25,714 nt of DNA from a virus, in the IMG/VR virus record IMGVR_UViG_3300042260_000887, positions 1 to 25,714 of that record; one strand, given 5' to 3'. Both the position numbers and the translations under genes were made by a program. This document shows positions 7,428 through 15,835 of the stretch, piece after piece (within the stretch, counting starts at the first letter, position 1; the number at the start of each line of letters is the position of its first letter). The notes below the pieces were generated by a model. The model ran no database searches. It was not told where the DNA came from and saw nothing but the letters and a program-made list of their open reading frames with translations.

Positions 7428-9921
7428 CTACACCTCCTACACTTATATTTTTACCAGTATCAAAAGTAAAATTAACATTAGAGTTGGCTGTTTGTTTAGT
7501 TTTATATGGAGTCATATTTAAACCATTAGGTAATCCACCTTCAATTCTTAAAACCAATTCAATTTCTTGTTTTGGCATAACAATTTGTAATTGTGGTTGA
7601 ATTTCAGTTCCTTGTGGAATTGGTGTCATATTTTGATTTGCAATAGCTTCTAGAAGCAAGTTTTTATTTTGCTTTGAGTAATCTGCAATACTCATTCCTT
7701 TTCTATTCCAGATTTTATCCCATTTTTTTCTTTCATTATAATCATCTGAGAAGTTTAAATCAAACCACTTATTATAACCATATTCTTCTAAAGGTAAATT
7801 CTCAGCTCTTTTTTTAGACCCATCCCAAATATCTTTACCTATAGTATATCCAGCAAAAGTAACACCTATTGCCGCTCCTAATGGATTAGCAAGAGCAGCA
7901 CCACCCGCGCCAGCACCAAACAATCTTGATCCATATTTAATAGCATATTTTGCTCCAAGACCTATTAACGCACTAGTAGCGCCTGTTTCAGATAATTTAA
8001 AACCAGTTCCTAAAGTTTTTTGTGCTTTGGTTTTTTTTGGGTCATTAAATATGTTGCTATAATAATCTATATTTCCTTCTTCATCTTTCATTCCAATTAA
8101 GCCAGTTTGAACAACATAATTTACACCTCTAGTTAAATTTGAAAAGGCAGGAACTGCTTTTTTACTAGAAATATCAGATAAGTTTGATATAGATGAACTC
8201 AATCTTCCAATTTCAGCTGATAAACTTTTAAATTTATCATCTAATTTATCACCAAATTTTAATTCAAGAGCTTGTTTTAAATATGGCATAACACCAGCAC
8301 CTAAAACATTTTCTTTCATTAAAGGAAATATATCTTGGGTTCTATTAATTTTTCCTCTATATTGTGCATATTTATGAGCATTTCTAGGGTCATTTATTGC
8401 TAAATTAGTAGCTACTAATAATGTATCATAAAAACCTGCAACTTGTTCATTAATTTGTTGATTAACTTCTTCGGCACTAATTTTTTCTTTAGTTAAAGTT
8501 TGTTGAAAACCTTTTTGTAAAAAACTAGTTTCTTCAGCTGTTAAATTAAATAAAGCTGAATAAATGGCGCCAGTTTCAGTCACCGCTCTAATCTTATCTA
8601 AGGACATTCTATCTTTACCACCAGCACCTAACATTTTAATATGTGAGTTTGCTATGGCATTCATATTAACACCATATTTTTGCCCTAATCCATATAGATA
8701 TTCAATTTCTTTGTTAGCATTACTAATGTCTTGTTCTTTTGTTCCACCAGTATAATATTGGCTTGATAAAATAACTTTGGCAGAATTTCGTAAAGCATCC
8801 ATCGAACGCATATTATCAAACATTCTTGAAGGAGCTTCTTGAATAGTAGATGCAATTTTATAAGCAGCTAAATACCTCATTGCTCTCTTGGTAGTTCCAA
8901 AATAACTAGCTCTTTCCTTTTTTTTCCTTTCAGTTTCTTGATTTAAAACCTGAGGGTCAATCATAGTTGGAGCATTAAGACCAATATCGTTATACATTGA
9001 AGAGGTAAAGCCAGATGATTTTCTAGCTTGATATGTTCCAATAATTTTGCCATTCAAATCAGTTCTATATCCCAAGGCAGAAAACGGAGCGTTGTTTATT
9101 AATTTTCTTCTTTGCATCAATTCTTTATTAAATCTTTTTTCCAACAGTTCTCTTTCTTTTGCAGACCTTCTATGTATTTTATTTTGTTCGGTTTGAAATT
9201 TAATATTGTCTTTCTTTTCTTGTTTTATTTTATCAGAAAGATTTTTTGCATATTCTTTATTATAATTTTTAGCAATATCAAGGGTTTCATTTCTTAATGC
9301 AATTTCTTTTTTAGTTTGGCTAGATATTAATTTAGAATTTTCTTTAGAGGCTCTTTCATTTTGGGCAAACATTGCATTCATTTGAGCTTGCTTTGTTTGT
9401 GCTGATATTGATGAACCATAAACTTCCTTCCAAGCCTGCTCTTGTTGTCTTAATTTTTGAGTGGCAGATAATGGTTTATTAATTTTATCAAAAGCAGCAT
9501 TTCTAACACCAAAAGAAGGAGTGCCTAAATCTTTCATAACTTTAAGATTTTGCCTTTGCATTATTTGTTCTCTTAGATTTGCTTTTCTAGCTTCAGAATC
9601 AATCCTTTTTAAATCAGCAATAGATTGTCTACCAATAGTTGATTTAAATTGTTCATAAGTCATAGTTCCAGTAGTATATTTACTATTGGCGCCTTGATGC
9701 TTTTGAACTCCAGTTACCTTTCCTGCTAAATCAGTTGAATAGCTTATCGGGGTTAATCTACTTTTTGCGGTTTTTTTATTAAGGTCATCTATTTCATTAC
9801 CTAAATCATCAATTTCTTTCTTAGCTTTTTTGGCACTTTTAGCAACCTGTTCTAATTTAGGGGATAAATTATCAATGGTGTCAATTGTAAATTTAGCTCC
9901 GCCTTTGTTTATATTTGCCAT
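7417..9921 (-). CDS. Tail tape measure protein
   Basis: 834 residues, the longest protein here, in the tape measure position after the tail chaperone. The N-terminal 60 residues are heptad-like, and residues about 150-340 are rich in K, E, Q and R, typical of the extended coiled rod inside the tail tube. A glycine/alanine-rich hydrophobic stretch lies around residues 645-700 (GAGAGGAALANPLGAAIG), which in tape measures may enter the host membrane. Two similar short motifs, YSTDLAGKVTGV near residue 62 and YRTDLNGKIIGTY near 286, suggest an internal duplication. Its length should set tail length (family knowledge). The start overlaps the end of the frameshifted chaperone reading frame by 29 bases. 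Confidence 0.85.
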   Translation of the reverse strand: MANINKGGAKFTIDTIDNLSPKLEQVAKSAKKAKKEIDDLGNEIDDLNKKTAKSRLTPISYSTDLAGKVTGVQKHQGANSKYTTGTMTYEQFKSTIGRQSIADLKRIDSEARKANLREQIMQRQNLKVMKDLGTPSFGVRNAAFDKINKPLSATQKLRQQEQAWKEVYGSSISAQTKQAQMNAMFAQNERASKENSKLISSQTKKEIALRNETLDIAKNYNKEYAKNLSDKIKQEKKDNIKFQTEQNKIHRRSAKERELLEKRFNKELMQRRKLINNAPFSALGYRTDLNGKIIGTYQARKSSGFTSSMYNDIGLNAPTMIDPQVLNQETERKKKERASYFGTTKRAMRYLAAYKIASTIQEAPSRMFDNMRSMDALRNSAKVILSSQYYTGGTKEQDISNANKEIEYLYGLGQKYGVNMNAIANSHIKMLGAGGKDRMSLDKIRAVTETGAIYSALFNLTAEETSFLQKGFQQTLTKEKISAEEVNQQINEQVAGFYDTLLVATNLAINDPRNAHKYAQYRGKINRTQDIFPLMKENVLGAGVMPYLKQALELKFGDKLDDKFKSLSAEIGRLSSSISNLSDISSKKAVPAFSNLTRGVNYVVQTGLIGMKDEEGNIDYYSNIFNDPKKTKAQKTLGTGFKLSETGATSALIGLGAKYAIKYGSRLFGAGAGGAALANPLGAAIGVTFAGYTIGKDIWDGSKKRAENLPLEEYGYNKWFDLNFSDDYNERKKWDKIWNRKGMSIADYSKQNKNLLLEAIANQNMTPIPQGTEIQPQLQIVMPKQEIELVLRIEGGLPNGLNMTPYKTKQTANSNVNFTFDTGKNISVGGVGGY

Positions 9922-10207
9922 TGTTTAATTTACTTTGTAATTCCGCTAAATCTTGTTGCCTTTTTATTTCAGCACTTACTTTTTTAGCGTGGTTATTTGC
10001 TATTTCTATATATTCTTCAAATTCACCAATAGTAAAATTTACAATTTCACTATAAGTAAATATTGATTTATGATAAGATAAAAATTCAAAAATTTGTCTT
10101 TTTAAATTTTTAATCAAACTATCTACTATCTTTCTCTGCCAATCTTGTGGAATACCGAATTTATTTATTCGTTTTCTTGTGTCTCCGTCAAAATTGACCC
10201 TACTGAT
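9893..10207 (-). CDS. Tail chaperone frameshift extension (gpT/E+E'-like part)
   Basis: This frame has no good start of its own: the first possible start is a TTG at 10117 with no ribosome site. Reading upstream it stays open past the stop of the 10165-10527 gene and back to about 10228, with sensible protein sequence (NFDGDTRKRINKFGIPQDWQ). It is in the -1 frame relative to that gene and the two share a TTTTTTA heptamer at 10207-10213. A -1 slip there would give a 211-residue protein: 107 residues of the upstream frame plus 104 of this one. Such extended chaperones bind tape measure in lambda (gpGT) and relatives. The extension is helical, charged, and ends in KYKQRRS. Confidence 0.75.
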   Translation of the reverse strand: MSRVNFDGDTRKRINKFGIPQDWQRKIVDSLIKNLKRQIFEFLSYHKSIFTYSEIVNFTIGEFEEYIEIANNHAKKVSAEIKRQQDLAELQSKLNNGKYKQRRS

Positions 10208-10527
10208 AAAAAAGCGTCTACATATTTTCTATGAATAGCATAAGCCAATTTAGCAGAGATAGAAACTTTAGATAAAGGTTGGTCTTCGCCTTTTGCTTTG
10301 ATTAATTTATTGTTAATAAGAAAATCAAACTCAGCACCAGCAACATCTTCTTTACCTTTTCCAGCTTGTTGAAAATTTTCCATTTGGTTAATTTGTATAT
10401 CAACAAGTTCAATTTCAGTAACAATAGAATCAGGTTTATTATTTACCTTAACTTCAAAACTCGGATTAATTTTAATAGTTATTGTTTTTTCGTATTTATA
10501 ATCAGGATTAATTTTAATATTTGACAT
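10165..10527 (-). CDS. Tail assembly chaperone, short form (Mu gp41-like)
   Basis: 120 residues encoded between the tube protein and tape measure genes, the tail chaperone slot of Mu-like phages. A beta-rich N-terminal half (TITIKINPSFEVKV, VTEIELVDIQIN) is followed by a helical part ending in KLAYAIHRKYVDAF. I do not see a stronger family signature, so the call rests on position, size and the frameshift arrangement. The zero-frame stop at 10165-10167 gives the short product. Slippage 13 codons before the stop would give the long one. In lambda-like systems the short form is made in large excess. Start ATG 10527 has an AT-rich leader without SD. Confidence 0.75.
   Translation of the reverse strand: MSNIKINPDYKYEKTITIKINPSFEVKVNNKPDSIVTEIELVDIQINQMENFQQAGKGKEDVAGAEFDFLINNKLIKAKGEDQPLSKVSISAKLAYAIHRKYVDAFLSVGSILTETQENE
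10187..10213 (-). promoter_or_regulatory. Programmed -1 frameshift site: slippery heptamer and small hairpin
   Basis: On the minus strand, T TTT TTA (10207-10213) is in the correct phase: zero-frame codons are GCT TTT TTA. The downstream frame is -1. Eight bases later GTCAATTTTGAC (10187-10198) can form a 4-bp hairpin with a 4-base loop, a weak stimulator at typical distance. U UUU UUA is the same heptamer type used by HIV-1. The -1 frame has a TAG at about 10229-10231, so the shift must happen within the last 20 or so codons of the zero frame, and this is the only classical heptamer I see there. Confidence 0.75.
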
Positions 10528-10533
10528 ATTTTA

Positions 10534-10947
10534 TTATTGATTAGTTAAGGTAGAAGGATTAGTTTGAAACATAAACATTACAGAGCCATCTGGTCCATAG
10601 GATTGTTCTAAATCATTCATTAATGAACAACTAGTGTGCTGTTCATCAACTCCACCTGATTCTGATAAAATGTCAATTTGGCATCCGCCACTATTATTTT
10701 GAGCTTTTAATTTTCTAAATAAGAGAACTGGATTTTGTTCATTGCCAGCAACATCATAATTAGCCACTGAGAATTGAACTGAACCAATTTTAGTGGTTTG
10801 GTCTTCAGTAATTCTAATTTGAGTTTTATTGCCATTAATAACAGGTCTTGAAACGGTTTGTCCTAATCCAGCAACACTTTGTAAAGAGTTGGCATCAATC
10901 CAAATATCTTTATTATCAATTTGTAATCTTTTAAGGTTAGTTGTCAT
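10534..10947 (-). CDS. Tail tube protein (Mu gpM type)
   Basis: 137 residues in the tube position between sheath and chaperone. Size, beta-rich composition and the absence of Cys-rich or membrane segments fit the tube fold (related to Hcp and gpV of lambda). Visible segments include KRLQIDNKDIWIDANSLQS at the start, SVQFSVANYDVAGNEQNP in the middle and LEQSYGPDGSVMFMFQTNP at the end. Tube proteins stack as hexameric rings inside the sheath and are among the most abundant virion proteins. The start lacks SD. It is 5 bases after the sheath stop. Confidence 0.8.
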   Translation of the reverse strand: MTTNLKRLQIDNKDIWIDANSLQSVAGLGQTVSRPVINGNKTQIRITEDQTTKIGSVQFSVANYDVAGNEQNPVLLFRKLKAQNNSGGCQIDILSESGGVDEQHTSCSLMNDLEQSYGPDGSVMFMFQTNPSTLTNQ

Positions 10948-10952
10948 ATAAA

Positions 10953-12467
10953 TTAATTTTTAGGAGTTAATACAAAATCAGCTTTTTCAAATTGTCCCAT
11001 ATTCCAAAAAGAATAAGAACCACTAATTAAACCTGTTGCAGTATTAATATTTAATACAATACTTTTTAAGAAGTCGTCAATTTTATCTGCTTGAACAATA
11101 CCAGATGCAGATAATTCTTTATAAATTCCTGACATCCAAGCTTTAAATGATTGTTTGTCAATATATTTATTATCTGGAATATTAGGAGCTTGTCCATTAA
11201 CCATTCCAGCTTGTGACCAATCTTTTTTAATTCTTTTATAAAAAGTTCCTTTAACAAAACGAGATGTATGAACTTTATTTAAATTGTAATAGGTATTGCC
11301 ATCAGCACTTTCAGTAGCTTTTTTATAGCAAGTCATTAAATATTTGCTAGTAAGGGTATAAGTTCCAGTATCATCGATTCCATAAACAGAACCACCTAAA
11401 TCATTAATAGCTTTTCTTTCAGTAGTTGACCAATTTGTTCCTTCTACAACAACTGGTAAATCAGCTAAAATAATGTTATGGTAAGGAATACCTAATTTAT
11501 CAACTCCACCTCTAATATTACCACCAAGCATATATCTTGAAATAGGAGCATCAGTAAATACTCTTAAAGTGTTTATAGCTATTCTGTAAGCAGTTAAAAT
11601 CAATGGTTGAACTGGAATAGAAGAACCTTTATGATTTGAATTATTAACCAATTTAACACAACCTTTTTGAATAGTTTTAGTGTTTAATGTATTTGGCGCT
11701 AAAGATGAAGTAATATTTGCATAAGTATCAACATCATCAAAATGTCCAACTGATTCAATTGACAAATCTGGAGTATTCCATTTAGCATCAAGGTGAGCTT
11801 TGGCAACACTTAAGAAATGTTTAGGGAAAATTAAATCATATTGAGCTTCAGCAATTTTATCTAAAACATTTGTAATGACTGGGTCAGTTGCACCACCTGA
11901 GAAAGCAGTAATGGTATAAGAAACACCAGAAACAATACCATTAATTAAAATGGTTGCCATATTCATTGCAGTTCCTTTATTTTTTGCAGTAAAGGTAATT
12001 GTTCCAGTTGAATTAACGGCAGTTACTGAAGAGTTTTTATTAGCTGTAATTTGAGCTACTAAATCATCACCTATGGTAGTTGCAGTAGAAGTAGTTAAAA
12101 TGTTTAAAGTGTATTTGTCAAAAATACCATCAGAAACAATAACTTCTAAAATACCAATTTTAGGATTTGAAACAGTAAAGGCAATAGAACCTGTTGCCGC
12201 TACACCTGAACCATTGTCAGAAATTGGAATAATAGATAGCTCAGTATAAACATCAACCATTTTAAATGCTTTTACAGCATTGCAAGCTTGAGAACCAGCT
12301 CCTAGAAGTGCCTCATAATCTTCAAAATTATTGTTTAATTTATAGATATTACCTGAAGTAAAACCTGCTCCAAGACCTTGAGCAATGATAAGTGGTTTTA
12401 CACTATCAGCTTTATATAATGGGTCTTCTGGTTTCAATGTTAAATTTGCGATAGGGTCGATTGTCAT
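10953..12467 (-). CDS. Contractile tail sheath protein (Mu gpL type)
   Basis: 504 residues. Follows the Mu gpL family: N-terminal KPLIIAQGLGAG and LNNNFEDYEALLGAGSQ (about 24-60), a middle domain of variable repeats, NILTTSTATTIGDDLVAQI (about 123-141), and a conserved C-terminal region with RIKKDWSQAGMVNG (about 413-426) and a helical SFKAWMSGIYKELSASGIV. The middle region GSYSFWNMGQFEKADF near the end supplies the strand that links sheath subunits in known structures (family knowledge). Presence of a sheath shows the virion is a myovirus. It sits 2 bases after the DUF2635-like gene, in one operon. Confidence 0.9.
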   Translation of the reverse strand: MTIDPIANLTLKPEDPLYKADSVKPLIIAQGLGAGFTSGNIYKLNNNFEDYEALLGAGSQACNAVKAFKMVDVYTELSIIPISDNGSGVAATGSIAFTVSNPKIGILEVIVSDGIFDKYTLNILTTSTATTIGDDLVAQITANKNSSVTAVNSTGTITFTAKNKGTAMNMATILINGIVSGVSYTITAFSGGATDPVITNVLDKIAEAQYDLIFPKHFLSVAKAHLDAKWNTPDLSIESVGHFDDVDTYANITSSLAPNTLNTKTIQKGCVKLVNNSNHKGSSIPVQPLILTAYRIAINTLRVFTDAPISRYMLGGNIRGGVDKLGIPYHNIILADLPVVVEGTNWSTTERKAINDLGGSVYGIDDTGTYTLTSKYLMTCYKKATESADGNTYYNLNKVHTSRFVKGTFYKRIKKDWSQAGMVNGQAPNIPDNKYIDKQSFKAWMSGIYKELSASGIVQADKIDDFLKSIVLNINTATGLISGSYSFWNMGQFEKADFVLTPKN

Positions 12468-12469
12468 AT

Positions 12470-12652
12470 TTATTTAGTTTTAGGTTTAATAATTTTTAAA
12501 TGATTGCTAAATTCATTATGTTTGATTTGTTCAGCCCAAAATGAATCTTGAACATTTCCATACTCATCAGCCTCTAATTCAAGAGAGTGACCAATTGGTA
12601 AAAATTTACCTTCATAATAAAACTCTTTTAAAATTTCAATTTTGATTTTCAT
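12470..12652 (-). CDS. Small DUF2635-like protein preceding the sheath gene
   Basis: 60 residues: KIKIEILKEFYYEGKFLPIG then DEYGNVQDSFWAEQIKHNE. In Mu-like phages a protein of this size (DUF2635, Mu gp38 neighbourhood) precedes the sheath gene and has the same layout of a short beta hairpin followed by a tryptophan-containing helix. Similarity is by layout and position; I cannot confirm the family. Function is unknown. It is the first gene of the tail operon, with the likely promoter in the 96-base divergent gap upstream. Confidence 0.65.
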   Translation of the reverse strand: MKIKIEILKEFYYEGKFLPIGHSLELEADEYGNVQDSFWAEQIKHNEFSNHLKIIKPKTK

Positions 12653-12679
12653 AAAAAATATTTGATTTATTAATTTTTA

Positions 12680-12709
12680 CTATTATTATTATTTTCAAAC
12701 ATAAGTCAA
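12680..12709 (-). promoter_or_regulatory. Putative sigma70-type promoter of the tail operon
   Basis: On the minus strand TTGACT (12704-12709), an 18-base spacer and TAATAG (12680-12685), about 28 bases before ATG 12652. It lies in the only upstream gap of the long minus-strand tail operon. AT-rich DNA gives such matches easily, so this is weak. Confidence 0.4.
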
Positions 12710-12719
12710 TAATAGTAAA

Positions 12720-12732
12720 TAGTTTAAAACTA
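12720..12732. promoter_or_regulatory. Palindrome in the divergent terminase/tail promoter region
   Basis: TAGTTT A AAACTA is a perfect 13-base inverted repeat 16 bases before the terminase ATG at 12749. It could be an operator or a chance event in AT-rich DNA. A related TTTAAACTAA string lies upstream of the plus-strand island at about 20548-20557. Confidence 0.3.
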
Positions 12733-12748
12733 AGTAAAAAATATAAAA

Positions 12749-14266
12749 ATGTTATTAAGTAATATAGAATTAGATTCAATTGTTCAAGCTGGTTATTTAG
12801 ATTCTTATAGAAGTAATTTTAGAAAATTTTATAAAGAAGTGGCTTTTAATGCTATATTTCCCGGTAAAAAGTTAATTGAAGCTTATGTTACTGATTATCT
12901 ATGTGAAATTTGTGAAGCAAGTTTTCGTAAAGAAAAAGGTTATACAAAAATAATTGTAAATATTCCACCGGGTTTAATGAAGTCAACAATTATCTCTGGT
13001 GCCTTACCAGCTTGGGCTTTAGGAAATAGACCACAAGAAAGAATTTTTGGTGTTTCAAATACTGATGAATTAGTTAAAAGAAATATTGATTGGACTAAAC
13101 TAGTTATAGAAAATAAAAAATATAAAGAAATATTTCCTGAATTTTCTTTAAGAAAAGATACACAAACACATATTCAAACTCCCTTTGGTGGTGAACGAAA
13201 AGGATTTTCTACCTTAGGCGGTATTACAGGTGAAAGATGTGATATGATGCTTGTTGATGATTTTATGAACACTAAAATGTTATTATCAGATGCAGAAAGG
13301 ACAAGAGCATTAACATTATGGGCAGAGGGTTTTGAATCAAGACCAGATGCAAATGGTTCTATTGTAATTATTGAACAAAGATTAGACCCAAGAGATTTAA
13401 CTGGTTATATTTTAAGAACTAGAAGAGATGAATATACTCATATTTCTATACCAGCTTATTTTGAAGCTAAAAAATATTATACTATTGAATATACTAGAAA
13501 AATTAAAGATATTTCAGAAAAAGTAAAGTTTGAAATGTCTTTTGAAGAGGGGGATTTATTATCACCTCAAATTATTACTCAGAAAAAAATTGATGATTTA
13601 AAGAATAGAGTAGTTGACCCTGAAACTGGAATTGCAAATGGTAAATTTGTTTTCTTTGCTCAATACTTACAAGACCCTATTAATAAGGAAGGAAATTTAG
13701 TAGATGTTAATTGGTTTTTACCATCTAGATTAATTGATTTTGAAACTCTAGTATTTGATTATATTGTATGCTCTGTTGATTCCGCTCAAAAAGCTGAACA
13801 GATTAATGACCCATCTTGTTTTCATAAATATGGAATTATAAAAAATAAACCATATTTAATTGATAGATACTCAGAAAGGTGTTTATATCCCAAGACTAAA
13901 GAAGCTTTAATAGAATTTTTAACAAATGGATATAAAGTAAATTTTTGTTTAATTGAAGATAAAAATACAGGTTCATCATTATTGCAAGAATTACAAACCG
14001 AGCCTAGATGTGGTGGAGTTAGATTTATTAAAATTGAACCTGGTATAACTTCCAAAGAATTAAGATTTTCAACGGCTACTGGCTATATGTCTAAAGGAAT
14101 CTATGTTCCTAAAGATGCTATTTGGTATCCTGAATTTGAATCGCAAATGGTAAGATTTCCTAAAGCTCCGCACGATGATGATGCTGATGCTTGTTCACAA
14201 TTTTGCAATTATATGGCAATGAATAATTTTATGATGAATCCTAAAAATTTAATTTTTTCAGTTTAA
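12749..14266 (+). CDS. Terminase large subunit
   Basis: 505 residues, full length for the family. The ATPase part has an atypical Walker A, NIPPGLMKST (71-80), and Walker B MMLVDD (166-171) preceded by ITGERCD. Then IIEQRLDPRDLTGYIL (207-222), the coupling region typical of these terminases. The nuclease domain has SVDSA (D344), LIEDKNTG (E403) and KAPHDDDADA (D476-D480), the RNase H-like acidic cluster. It packages DNA through the portal using ATP and cuts the concatemer. It is transcribed opposite to all other late genes and its 3' end overlaps the tail-terminator-like gene tail-to-tail by 9 bases. No recognisable small subunit gene is adjacent. The start at 12749 has an A-rich leader and no SD. 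Confidence 0.92.
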   Translation: MLLSNIELDSIVQAGYLDSYRSNFRKFYKEVAFNAIFPGKKLIEAYVTDYLCEICEASFRKEKGYTKIIVNIPPGLMKSTIISGALPAWALGNRPQERIFGVSNTDELVKRNIDWTKLVIENKKYKEIFPEFSLRKDTQTHIQTPFGGERKGFSTLGGITGERCDMMLVDDFMNTKMLLSDAERTRALTLWAEGFESRPDANGSIVIIEQRLDPRDLTGYILRTRRDEYTHISIPAYFEAKKYYTIEYTRKIKDISEKVKFEMSFEEGDLLSPQIITQKKIDDLKNRVVDPETGIANGKFVFFAQYLQDPINKEGNLVDVNWFLPSRLIDFETLVFDYIVCSVDSAQKAEQINDPSCFHKYGIIKNKPYLIDRYSERCLYPKTKEALIEFLTNGYKVNFCLIEDKNTGSSLLQELQTEPRCGGVRFIKIEPGITSKELRFSTATGYMSKGIYVPKDAIWYPEFESQMVRFPKAPHDDDADACSQFCNYMAMNNFMMNPKNLIFSV

Positions 14267-15592
14267 TTTACCACTAACATTTAAAAGCTCATTTTGAATT
14301 AAATTAAATTCTTTCAAGGCAACTCTATCAACTTCATTCAAGAAGTCATCTGCTGATGGATTATTTCTTAAATAAATAGTTGTTTCAAAATTATAATTAT
14401 AACAAAATAAACCATCTTCTTCAATAGCAACACCATCATTGATTGGTGTAATTCTAGTATGCGAAGCTTCTGACAATTGAGAGCTAGGTGCAAAACCACC
14501 AATAGACTTTAAAATAGGTTTAAAATAATTTAAACACTTATCTTTAACATAAGCATTAGTGTAATTATTATTCTCATAAGTAAGTGGATAAAAAATATAA
14601 AGACTAATTGGAACAATTTGCATTATTCTTAATGTTTGATAATTTAAAGCTTGATTACTAACATCTGTATTGTTATTAGGGTCTTTTCCTATTAATCTTT
14701 CACCAATTACAACAGCAAGACTTGGTTTATAAGTTATTACACCATTATCTTCAGTAGTTGCAAAATTCTGATATAAATTTCTTGCATCAGTTAAACTAGA
14801 AGCGCCAAAAATTCTTGGAGCTGATTTAACTTTTCCACCATAGCCAATAGTTCCAATATTATCATTGTTGATAAAAGTAAATTGATGACTATGAACACTA
14901 GTTACCAATTTATAACCATTGAAGCCACCATTTATTAATTTTTTTACAATAGGACTTCCTGTTGCTGGTGTTGTGGCGGTTTGGTCAACTTCAAAAAAGA
15001 TTAAATATGGAGAAGGTTTTAAGTAAATATATTTTATATCCCAATCATTGGTAATTCCTCTACTATTGTTTATAATAAAAGTATTTGTATTAGTAATAGA
15101 AGCAATACTTTTATCAATATCTAAAGAATTTCCAAGGCTATCATAAAGACTTATTTTGTAATTTGAATTTACAATAAAAGGATTTGCTTCAGTGGTTGTA
15201 ATTGTTATTTGATTAGTTGCTTGATTTACAGCAAAACTTGTTATTTCAAATAAAAGATTTTGATTATAAATTTTTTTAATTCCATTGTATTTGCTATCAC
15301 TTGCACCACTTATTTCAATTTCTTTATCAGATGGTAAAAAGTCGTGTGGATTAGTTGTTAATGCTACTGCTATATTATCGTGTCTTTTTAAAGATACTAT
15401 TGAGTTTTCAAATTTTACATCAGTTATTAAAACACCATTTCCAACTTGAAGATGTGAAACTTGGTCTGTTTGAATAGTAACAATATTACCTGCTTTAGTT
15501 GCAGAAACAATATTGTAAGTATCATTAAATACACCATCAAGGTATTTAGGCAATACGGCTTTTAATTGATGAACTAGTTCTTCTCCTTGCAT
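14258..15592 (-). CDS. Probable tail terminator with beta-module insertions
   Basis: 444 residues, at the head-to-tail boundary where Mu encodes gp37. The first 25 residues (GEELVHQLKAVLPKYLDGV) and the last 145 (NYQTLRIMQIVPISLYIFY through YNYNFETTIYLRN) together could be a gpU/gp37-like tail terminator; these are normally about 130-190 residues. The middle, about 28-270, is beta-rich and holds copies of a module with H.(F/L)..., E(I)ISGA, KYNG and a TPATG string, the same as in the baseplate J protein. The role is inferred from position and the C-terminal layout. Ends in TGA, showing this codon is a stop here. Start has a partial SD (AGGA). Confidence 0.5.
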   Translation of the reverse strand: MQGEELVHQLKAVLPKYLDGVFNDTYNIVSATKAGNIVTIQTDQVSHLQVGNGVLITDVKFENSIVSLKRHDNIAVALTTNPHDFLPSDKEIEISGASDSKYNGIKKIYNQNLLFEITSFAVNQATNQITITTTEANPFIVNSNYKISLYDSLGNSLDIDKSIASITNTNTFIINNSRGITNDWDIKYIYLKPSPYLIFFEVDQTATTPATGSPIVKKLINGGFNGYKLVTSVHSHQFTFINNDNIGTIGYGGKVKSAPRIFGASSLTDARNLYQNFATTEDNGVITYKPSLAVVIGERLIGKDPNNNTDVSNQALNYQTLRIMQIVPISLYIFYPLTYENNNYTNAYVKDKCLNYFKPILKSIGGFAPSSQLSEASHTRITPINDGVAIEEDGLFCYNYNFETTIYLRNNPSADDFLNEVDRVALKEFNLIQNELLNVSGKLN

Positions 15593-15835
15593 TTATAATC
15601 CTAAATTAATTTTATTATTTAAGTCAATGGAGTTATAATAAGCTTCCATTGCATAAGCATCAATAACTATAACAGCACATTTTAAACATTCAAATTTTTG
15701 TTTATCATTAAATTTTTCAAAATTATCAATACATTTAGTCACCATACTTCTATAATTTTTTGGTGAATCACTTTGTTTTTTGGCAAAGGAATTTATTGGT
15801 AATAAAAGAATAAAAGCGATTACAAGGTATTTCAT
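15593..15835 (-). CDS. Small secreted protein of unknown function
   Basis: 80 residues. Residues 1-18 form a classic signal peptide (MKYLVIAFILLLPINSFA, cleavage after SFA). The mature part is about 62 residues with three cysteines (TKCIDNF and FECLKCAV), no lipobox and no second membrane segment. So it should be exported to the periplasm, odd in the middle of head-tail connector genes. It overlaps the gp10-like gene by ATGA and is followed at once by the tail-terminator-like gene, so it is expressed late with the structural genes. A role in superinfection exclusion or in lysis would fit export, but neither is supported by recognisable motifs. No family recognised. Confidence 0.7.
   Translation of the reverse strand: MKYLVIAFILLLPINSFAKKQSDSPKNYRSMVTKCIDNFEKFNDKQKFECLKCAVIVIDAYAMEAYYNSIDLNNKINLGL

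Noticed and set aside
14258-14260. Reassigned TGA codon
   Set aside because: TGA ends the 14258-15592 gene, so it is a normal stop here.
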